DNA from: HGM04593 sp964470845
GTDB taxonomy: Bacteria > Bacteroidota > Bacteroidia > Bacteroidales > Bacteroidaceae
Reading direction: 5' to 3'
Assembly (NCBI GenBank): GCA_964470845.1
Contig: CAYYEL010000017.1
Location: 1 to 32,959, forward strand
DNA: 32,959 nucleotides
Of the stretch, positions 23,211 to 30,378 are shown in pieces; position 1 is the stretch's first letter, and every line of letters begins with the position of its first letter. A program made the position numbers and the translations under genes. The notes below the pieces were generated by a model, which was given only the letters and a program-made list of their open reading frames with translations, did no database searches and had not been told where the DNA came from.

Positions 23211-26200
23211 TTAGAGATTAACCTTAACACCCAAGTGGAAGCTGCGGCTCTGGGGAAGCAGACCTGCATCAACACCTTGGTAAAGTATGTTGTTGTTTAC
23301 CGAGAATTCGGGATCGTTACCCAAATACTTGGTAAATGTTAGCAAATTCTCGGCAGCACACCATACTGTGATACCTTGCAACCAGTTGAGGTTTACGGGT
23401 ACGTTGTACGAGAGCTGTACGGTCTTCAGACGCAGGTACGAACCATCCTCAATCCAACGATCCGAGAAACGAGCGTTACCCTTCGGGTCGCCATATACGG
23501 CACGAGGCATATCGGTCGATTGTCCGTCAACAGTCCAACGGTTCAACATTGCAAGCGACTGGTTGAAGAAATTCTTACCACCCTCAAGCTGCGAACGATA
23601 GTAGTTGTAAACATCGTTACCCAATGAGTAGTTCAATGCTACGTTAAGTGTCCAATCCTTGTATGTGAAACGTGTAAAGATGTTACCAAAGAGGTCGGGG
23701 TTGGGATTACCAATGATGGTCTTATCCTGCTCATCGATGCAGTTGTCGCCGTTCAAATCAACAAACTTCATATCACCTGCCTCGAAATAGGTCTTTGTAC
23801 CTGTTGCGTCAACCTGATAGAGACCAAGCTCCTCGGCCTCGGCAACCGATGTGATAACACCGTCGGTCTTGTAACCATAGAATGTACCTATCGCCTCGCC
23901 GACCTGTGTAAGAACCTCGGCACCATAAACATTTGTAGGATTGATGGGCTCGTCAAGTGCAGATACCTCGTTGGTGTAGTGTCCTGCGGTTACACCAAGC
24001 TCCCATTGGAAGTTACGTGTGTTGATGAGCTTAGCATTTACCGAAGCCTCGAATCCCATATTCTCAAGCTCGCCACCGTTGCTCCAATAGGTATCCATAC
24101 CTGTTACGTAGTCGTACTTCTTGGGAACAAGAAGGTCGCTTGTCTTAGCCATATACCAGTCGAAAGATACACCCAGACGGTTGTCGAAGAACATACCGTC
24201 GATACCTACGTTGAAACGCGATGTGGTCTCCCATTTAACGCTCTCGTTCTCGACGTTACCAAGCTGAACACCCATATATGTATTCTGGAATTTAACAGCC
24301 TGCATAAAGCTGCGGCAAGCGTAGAAGTCGATTGCGTCGTTACCTGTTACGTCGTATCCGGCACGCAGTTTCAAAGAGTTGATACCCTTAACATTGAACC
24401 AAGGCTCAGATGTAAGCAACCAAGCAGCCTGTACCGAGGGGAATACGCCCCACTGTACGCCACCCATTGACAAACCGTCAGCCTCCTTACCGAAGCGCGA
24501 TGAAGTCTCAAGAGCAAGCGCTGCCTGCAAGAAATAACGTGTTTTGTAGCTATAATCGGCATTCAAGTACCAAGCAAGGTTAGTCCATACATTGTCGTCG
24601 CCGCTATCCTTCAGATAGTCGTAGTTCTGACTGATGCTGGTAGCCTTGTCGTTACCCGAGTTGGCGCAAGAGAGGAAGTTCGAGTCAAAAGCGAAACGTG
24701 TGTAACGGAAGCCACCGAATACATTGATGTTGTGTGCACCAAGAATCTTCGACCAGCTGACGCGTGTGTCGCTTGTGATGTTAGTCTCTTTACCGAATGA
24801 AGAGGAGATAAAGTTACCAATCTTACCAAGACCTTGAGCATAGAAATGATACTGTGTCTTGCTTGCATCAATTGCATAGGGAAGATAGTACTTCTCGTTC
24901 ATACGATGCAATGTGTAGTTAAATGTCTCCGAAATTCTAAAGTCGCCCAATTTAAGCTCGGGAGCAACAGTCAGGGTAAAGAGCGTATATTCTTGGTCGT
25001 TCTTATTATCGCCCGAACCTGTGTGGATGATAGTAAGAGGGTTATACAACGAGTTGTTGTCCTGTGAACTGCTTACGCTGCTGTCAATACCCCAAGCAAA
25101 GGTATCGGCCTCGTCGTAAGTCGAAGTCAGGCCACCGGTACGGTAGTACATATAAGGACTGAGGAAAGGCGACTTAACCATTGCCACGAATCCGGGCGAT
25201 GAGTAAGGATAGTCTGTTCCCGAACCCTCCATAATACCGTCGTCGAGAAGCTCACGAGCTACACGCGAGTAAGCAATGTCGAAACGTGTGGTAAGATTCT
25301 TGGCAAGGGTGATGTCCGAGTTGAAGCGGATGTTCAAACGGTCGAAAGTGTTCTTGTCGATTGTACTCTCGCCCATTGTGTAACCAAGCGAGAAGTTGTA
25401 CATAGCTACGTCATCACCACCCTCTACATTTACTTTGTAGTTCTGTGTGAATGCCTCGCGATAAACCTCATCGGCCCAATTGGTCTCATTGTGATACTTA
25501 TTGTAATAGTAGTAATCGGGGTCGCTGTTGAGGAAATCGAAATTCTTCTTTGTGGTTGACATTGTACCGATAATCTCGTTGGCGTATGTACGATACTGCT
25601 CGGCCTTCATCATATCTGTTACCTTGGGAGCAAGAGCTACGTTGGCATAGATATTGGCTGTGATTCGGGTAGCCATACTCTTACCGCGCTTTGTGGTGAT
25701 TTTTATTACACCGTTGGCAGCACGAGCACCATAAATGGCTGTACCATTGCTCAAAACCTCGACATTGTCAATATCGTTTACATCAATTGCCGATAATACG
25801 TTGTTGAGGAATCCCATATGCAGCGAACCGTAGTCCTCTTGAAGGTTAAGGATTACATCGTCGAGTATTACCAAAGGCTGGGTGTTTGCATTAAGTGTGT
25901 TTATACCGCGAATGAGCATAAATGCACCAATGCCGGGAGTGCCCGAACGGGTAATTGTACGCACTTGTGCACCCAATTTACCTTGAATATCGGTGTCGAT
26001 AGTTACGGCAGGACTGATAGATGTGGTAAACTCATCACCTGCTGTAATCTTGATGTCCTCGTTGTAGTCCTTGGCAAATTTATCGCTGTAAAGACGTACG
26101 TTGATAACATCGTCCTTCAGCACGGGACGCTGTACCATAAGAAACTCGGGTGTAGAGAAACTGAGCAGTGTTACATACGAAGGTACATTCAGTTTGTACT

Positions 26201-26453
26201 TACCCTCAGCATCGGTCATTGTGGTTACTCGCGCATGACCGGTTCCTTGCACACGAACACCGGGGAGTGGTGTATTCGTAGCGGCGTCGTAAACGGTACC
26301 TGTAATAGTGCGTGCATTGACAGCCACTGTCTGCTCGGCTTTTACAGAATCGCCGGCTTCAAAGCCCCCTGCAATCGTAGCCGAAGCGGGGATGGCCGGT
26401 GCCACTAATACCATTAGTGCCACCATTGATCGCATAATTTGTCGCATATACAT
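23211..26453 (-). CDS. SusC/RagA-family TonB-dependent outer-membrane transporter (second)
   Basis: A protein of about 1081 residues that imports SusD-bound ligand through a 22-strand barrel using TonB energy. The ATG at 26453 gives MYMRQIMRSMVALMVLVAPAIPASA, a good signal peptide; an in-frame TTG at 26480 would extend it by nine residues. A carboxypeptidase-regulatory-like domain follows (RTITGTVYDAATNTPLPGVR), then a plug with AFMLIRGINTLNANTQPLVILDD, IDVNDIDNVEVLSNGTAIYGARAANG and KITTKRGK. The C-terminus, SFHLGVKVNL, is typical of these barrels. The region before the plug lacks the usual VVVGYG-type segment and instead has DYNEDIKITAGDEFTTS, so it is a divergent member. It starts 30 bp after the fasciclin stop and is paired with the downstream SusD. 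Confidence 0.93.
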   Translation of the reverse strand: MYMRQIMRSMVALMVLVAPAIPASATIAGGFEAGDSVKAEQTVAVNARTITGTVYDAATNTPLPGVRVQGTGHARVTTMTDAEGKYKLNVPSYVTLLSFSTPEFLMVQRPVLKDDVINVRLYSDKFAKDYNEDIKITAGDEFTTSISPAVTIDTDIQGKLGAQVRTITRSGTPGIGAFMLIRGINTLNANTQPLVILDDVILNLQEDYGSLHMGFLNNVLSAIDVNDIDNVEVLSNGTAIYGARAANGVIKITTKRGKSMATRITANIYANVALAPKVTDMMKAEQYRTYANEIIGTMSTTKKNFDFLNSDPDYYYYNKYHNETNWADEVYREAFTQNYKVNVEGGDDVAMYNFSLGYTMGESTIDKNTFDRLNIRFNSDITLAKNLTTRFDIAYSRVARELLDDGIMEGSGTDYPYSSPGFVAMVKSPFLSPYMYYRTGGLTSTYDEADTFAWGIDSSVSSSQDNNSLYNPLTIIHTGSGDNKNDQEYTLFTLTVAPELKLGDFRISETFNYTLHRMNEKYYLPYAIDASKTQYHFYAQGLGKIGNFISSSFGKETNITSDTRVSWSKILGAHNINVFGGFRYTRFAFDSNFLSCANSGNDKATSISQNYDYLKDSGDDNVWTNLAWYLNADYSYKTRYFLQAALALETSSRFGKEADGLSMGGVQWGVFPSVQAAWLLTSEPWFNVKGINSLKLRAGYDVTGNDAIDFYACRSFMQAVKFQNTYMGVQLGNVENESVKWETTSRFNVGIDGMFFDNRLGVSFDWYMAKTSDLLVPKKYDYVTGMDTYWSNGGELENMGFEASVNAKLINTRNFQWELGVTAGHYTNEVSALDEPINPTNVYGAEVLTQVGEAIGTFYGYKTDGVITSVAEAEELGLYQVDATGTKTYFEAGDMKFVDLNGDNCIDEQDKTIIGNPNPDLFGNIFTRFTYKDWTLNVALNYSLGNDVYNYYRSQLEGGKNFFNQSLAMLNRWTVDGQSTDMPRAVYGDPKGNARFSDRWIEDGSYLRLKTVQLSYNVPVNLNWLQGITVWCAAENLLTFTKYLGNDPEFSVNNNILYQGVDAGLLPQSRSFHLGVKVNL

Positions 26454-26483
26454 AGTTATTTTTATTTTTTCGTCTAACAATCA

Positions 26484-28421
26484 TTATTCACCGGCCTCGG
26501 TCTCAGTCCCTGCTTCGGTGTCAGTTTCTGTGTCGGCATTATCCTCCTCGTAGATAGGCTCAAGGAATACACAGTCAATGCGCAGTGTACGCTCGAAATT
26601 GGTGTCATCGGTACGACGCTGGAGGTCGCAGGTGAGTACCAACTCGGCTTGAATATCGCGAGCGGTGGTAAGACCGGCCTCACTATAATCGAAGCTGAAT
26701 GTAGTGGGAACACGCAACAAGGGGTCGTGGCCGTTCTGTGCATCAAGCTCTACGTCGTAAAGATAGAGTGTATCCAAACGTGTGGGGTCGTTCTGCAATC
26801 CCACCCAAGTTTTCTTGGCGCTTGTATCGTAGATGAGTGCCTTTGTGCCGGCCTCGCCGTTACGTGCATAGAGCTGCGCGCGAATCTTGCTGGGCTTGAG
26901 CTGATTATCAGTTATATAGGGATTTGTAGCGTACGGGGGTACAATTACAACGCCTATGCGATATTTACCCGATGATAATGTCTCGGGGAGTTTGAATGTC
27001 ATCTTGGGACGTGATGCAGCCTGCAGGGGCATTGCCTCAAGATAACCGGCTTTTCCCATAGTTGCACCCTTAGAGAGAGCATACTTTGCATAAACAGAAT
27101 CTACTACAACGTATGCGCTGTCTTTCTCGCTATATTGAGTAACCGTCTTCATACGTGAGATTGTATCCATCTGCTGAACAAGAGCAACCATTGATGCTAC
27201 GTCGCTGACAAGATAATCGGTGGTCTCGTGCTCACCCTCGACCTTAATACCTGTGAACCACAGGTCGTTGGGCGAGAAGGTAAACTCGTTCTTAACATAC
27301 ATTGTACCGTTAGAGAGCTTAACCTCTTTTGTTACACCGCGCATAAGGTCGGCCTTATCGAAGAGATGACGTACTACAGTCAGTCCCGAAGCACTCTCGT
27401 AAAGAGCCTTGTTGTCCTCGAATTGACCGGGTGTATAGATAAATGTGGGAATCATCTTACCCTCTTCGATACCACGCTGCGACTTCTCGCTATATACCAA
27501 ATAGTTACATAGTGCTTTGCGTGAGTTCATCCAACGCATTGAATCGAGATAAGCCGAGTCGAGCGATGTTATTTTACTTGAATAGTTATAGAATGCGTCG
27601 ATTTTGGGTACCATTTCGTTCCAAACGTCGTTTGTGAGAGCAAAGAACACATAAGAAGAGTCCTCGCACGCAATATCGCCAAAACCTCCTGAGGCACGAT
27701 TCTGTCCTTCATAGCACTCGAACCACATATTCGAGTTTGTAAATGCAGAATCGATATATGTTACCTCACCGTTTACAGTGGGACCTACAATACTACCATA
27801 TTCGTTAAATGTTCGACGATTGAACGAATAGAGATAATTGCACAATGAGTCGAGCCCGGGCTCAAGCGCCAAATACTCCCAAATGTTGGGTAGATATGTT
27901 ACAGGCTTTTCAATTTTGTGCAGGATACCATTGCGCAAACGCACGTTCGACTCGGCAATCTCTACGTTAATATCGTTGAATTTATAAGCACCGGCTTTTC
28001 CTACGAAATCAACCACCTTGTCGTTGAGCAACAGGATAGGATTCTCGAATGAGCCGTTTGCAGGATGCAAATAGTTGGCAATGTGCGCCTCGACAAAGCG
28101 TACAAGCACTGTGTCGCGAGCACCGCCGTACAATGCTTTCTCTATAAGAGAGTCGCGATTGAATGTACCATTCACAGGAGCCCACAATGTATATACGCGC
28201 GATTGGTTAAGAAGCGAGTCGGAAACGCCGCAAGCCTCTACAACAGCATAAAAATCGCTAAGCTCACTGTCGGCCTTAATTACATCAAGAAGAGTTTGGT
28301 TCGAGTTTACACCCTGATCACTGTAATGATCGTCCCACTCGTCAGTACAAGCCGAACTAAGGAAGAGTGCTCCTGCCAAAGCTATTCCTGTAAAAATTTT
28401 ATGTTTGAAAATCTTGTTCAT
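26484..28421 (-). CDS. Fasciclin (FAS1) domain lipoprotein
   Basis: A 645-residue lipoprotein, MNKIFKHKIFTGIALAGALF with the lipobox Cys in SSAC near residue 25. A FAS1 domain covers about 40-175 (TLLDVIKADSELSDFYAVVE, VYTLWAPVNGTFN, NGILHKIEKPV). A second, degenerate FAS1 unit may cover about 180-385 (YVFFALTNDVWNEM, RHLFDKADLMRG). The C-terminal third is beta-rich (KMTFKLPETLSSGKYRIGVV) and ends in an acidic Glu/Thr/Asp tail. FAS1 domains mediate adhesion or glycan contact in other organisms. Genes of this type often sit inside SusC/SusD loci in Bacteroidales, so it is probably a surface ligand-binding accessory of the system (inference). It lies between the two SusC/SusD pairs. Confidence 0.88.
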   Translation of the reverse strand: MNKIFKHKIFTGIALAGALFLSSACTDEWDDHYSDQGVNSNQTLLDVIKADSELSDFYAVVEACGVSDSLLNQSRVYTLWAPVNGTFNRDSLIEKALYGGARDTVLVRFVEAHIANYLHPANGSFENPILLLNDKVVDFVGKAGAYKFNDINVEIAESNVRLRNGILHKIEKPVTYLPNIWEYLALEPGLDSLCNYLYSFNRRTFNEYGSIVGPTVNGEVTYIDSAFTNSNMWFECYEGQNRASGGFGDIACEDSSYVFFALTNDVWNEMVPKIDAFYNYSSKITSLDSAYLDSMRWMNSRKALCNYLVYSEKSQRGIEEGKMIPTFIYTPGQFEDNKALYESASGLTVVRHLFDKADLMRGVTKEVKLSNGTMYVKNEFTFSPNDLWFTGIKVEGEHETTDYLVSDVASMVALVQQMDTISRMKTVTQYSEKDSAYVVVDSVYAKYALSKGATMGKAGYLEAMPLQAASRPKMTFKLPETLSSGKYRIGVVIVPPYATNPYITDNQLKPSKIRAQLYARNGEAGTKALIYDTSAKKTWVGLQNDPTRLDTLYLYDVELDAQNGHDPLLRVPTTFSFDYSEAGLTTARDIQAELVLTCDLQRRTDDTNFERTLRIDCVFLEPIYEEDNADTETDTEAGTETEAGE

Positions 28422-28458
28422 AATCTTTTTTTTATAGTCGTTTTTAACTTTGCTGAAG

Positions 28459-28480
28459 CCCTCCGCCCGAAGGCGGAAGG
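28459..28480 (-). other. Intercistronic hairpin between SusD and the fasciclin gene
   Basis: CCTCCGCC pairs with GGCGGAAGG (one bulge) around a CGAA loop, within the 69-bp spacer after the first SusD stop. It is not followed by a clear T run close to the stem. It may mark an mRNA-processing or stability boundary within the operon. Confidence 0.4.
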
Positions 28481-28490
28481 AATTCTGTCA

Positions 28491-30359
28491 TTAGTGCTGT
28501 GAAACTGATGAAGACTGTTTGTAAGCAGGGTTCTGTCCCAAAAGTGGGTTAACATTAAGTTCGCTCTTGGCAATGGGGAAGAACAGAGTGTTCATTGTGC
28601 TCATTTTCTTCTTTACAGCGCTTGCACCACCACCCTCGATCTTGGTCGATACCAATGTCGATACTTCGTTTGTGCTGTTTGTGCGCAGTGCAAGACGTAC
28701 AAGGTCGTACCAACGCTTGCCCTCGAATGCCAACTCACGTGCACGCTCATTAAGAACCAACTCATCTATTGCCGATTTTGTCGAGAATGAAGAATTGTCA
28801 AGCTCTTCTGTTTCGTTCATCAAAGAACGGTCGTTGACAGCCTTCACAAGAGCAAAAGCAGCGTTAAGATTCTCCATATCCTCGCTCTCGGGAGCAGGTG
28901 TCTCGGTTGAAATAAGCTGTGCAAGAGCCTCGGCCTTCATAAGCATTACGTCTGTCTTACGATAGAGAATCCAGTTGGCATCGAAACTTGAACCTGCCTG
29001 ACGATAACCACCTCTGATGCTACCGGGTGAGTTCTCCGATGAGTACTTAGCAATACCGGTCTCGCTTGCAGCGGGTGAGTTTGTTGTTGACTCTGTTTCG
29101 CCTAAAGCCGAAATTGCAGTGTTAGAATATACGCGGAAGTCATTCTCGTGATAAATCATCTCGGTATTGTCCTTAGCACCTGCTATCCAAGGCTTGGCAA
29201 CGCAAAGAACACCTTGACCGTCCTGCTCGTGAATACCGTAGAGGTCAGAGACAGCCTTGTTACCTTTAGAGCTATTCTCCTCACCCTCGAATATCAACTC
29301 AAAGAGTACCTCGCCGCGATCGGCAAGTGATGTCGCGTTCTTTCCATAACCGAAAATCATATCATACATATGTGAGCGTTTGCTTGTGATGTCCGATTTC
29401 TCGTTCTGGAGCAGATAATAGGGATTCTCCTCAAGGTCGGCTTTACCAAGGCCGGGATTGTTCTCGTAGTACTCGGCCATACGAGTGTCAAGGTCGCTGA
29501 TTACAGCATCGCACTCAATAATTGCCTGACGATAGTAATAGTCGGGAGTATTTGTAGTTACTGTGCAAGGAATTGTAATCTTAGCAGAGTCGCGCTCTAC
29601 TGTCTCGTCGAATCCATTCTGTGCATAGTAGGCTGCAAAGGCTGCCTGCCACAAATAAACATCGGCTTTCATTGCACGTACTGCATTACGTGTGATACGA
29701 CCGTAGTTGTAGTTGGCTGTGCTGTTGGGGAAACCACCCGAACGCATTACGCGTGTCTCGGCACGTTTAAGGTCGTTCATAATGCTGTCGAGCGCTACCA
29801 TCGGGTGAACCTGAGGATAGTCGATAAGCTCGCCATCGTTTACCGATGCCTTGTAGGCAAGAGGTATCCAACGGAATGTACGTAGCAGATAGAAGTGCGA
29901 AAGAGCACGTACGGCATACATCTCGCCGAGTACAATGTCAAGGTCGCCCTGTGTAAAGTCGGGGTCGCGCTCAACTACCTCGGGAGCAAATTCGAGCACC
30001 ATATTGGCATCGTTGATTGCCTGATAGAAAGGAAGCCAAGTACAATAAGAGTTATTATCCTGAAGGTTGGCCTCGACAATATACTTATAGGTATTGGTCG
30101 CGCTGTTACGCACTGTTATTTGGTCGCCACGAAGGTCGCCCCAAATTATCATACGCTCAACAGCCGATGAGCTTTGAAGACGCTGATAACAGGTTGCCAA
30201 CATACCGTTGACATCCTCGGCTGTTTGCCAATAATTCTCGTGAATGACAGAGTTGGTCGGGTATATTGTAAGGAAGTCGGTACAAGAAGTAAGCATAGCA
30301 CCGCAACCGAGCGCAACCGTCAAAAGAGATGTCTTAAATATTTTATTTATCTTTTTCAT
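28491..30359 (-). CDS. SusD/RagB-family outer-membrane lipoprotein (first pair)
   Basis: A 622-residue surface lipoprotein with signal MKKINKIFKTSLLTVALG and lipobox LTSC (Cys near 26). Family features are WGDLRGDQITVR, EMYAVRALSHFYLLRTFRWIPLAY, the TPR-like helices RITRNAVRAMKADVYLWQAA, and the C-terminal NERARELAFEGKRWYDLVRLA. It binds the ligand and forms the lid of the SusC barrel encoded just upstream. An unusually clear Shine-Dalgarno (AAGGAGG, 30366-30372) precedes it, and the gap to the SusC stop is 19 bp. It is not a close duplicate of the second SusD, so the two pairs may handle different parts of one substrate. Confidence 0.94.
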   Translation of the reverse strand: MKKINKIFKTSLLTVALGCGAMLTSCTDFLTIYPTNSVIHENYWQTAEDVNGMLATCYQRLQSSSAVERMIIWGDLRGDQITVRNSATNTYKYIVEANLQDNNSYCTWLPFYQAINDANMVLEFAPEVVERDPDFTQGDLDIVLGEMYAVRALSHFYLLRTFRWIPLAYKASVNDGELIDYPQVHPMVALDSIMNDLKRAETRVMRSGGFPNSTANYNYGRITRNAVRAMKADVYLWQAAFAAYYAQNGFDETVERDSAKITIPCTVTTNTPDYYYRQAIIECDAVISDLDTRMAEYYENNPGLGKADLEENPYYLLQNEKSDITSKRSHMYDMIFGYGKNATSLADRGEVLFELIFEGEENSSKGNKAVSDLYGIHEQDGQGVLCVAKPWIAGAKDNTEMIYHENDFRVYSNTAISALGETESTTNSPAASETGIAKYSSENSPGSIRGGYRQAGSSFDANWILYRKTDVMLMKAEALAQLISTETPAPESEDMENLNAAFALVKAVNDRSLMNETEELDNSSFSTKSAIDELVLNERARELAFEGKRWYDLVRLALRTNSTNEVSTLVSTKIEGGGASAVKKKMSTMNTLFFPIAKSELNVNPLLGQNPAYKQSSSVSQH

Positions 30360-30365
30360 AATAAT

Positions 30366-30372
30366 CCTCCTT
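30366..30372 (-). promoter_or_regulatory. Strong Shine-Dalgarno before the first SusD
   Basis: AAGGAGG lies 6 nt before the ATG at 30359. Most genes in this window lack such a site, as is usual in Bacteroidota, so this one stands out and may raise SusD translation relative to its neighbours. Confidence 0.6.
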
Positions 30373-30378
30373 ATACTA

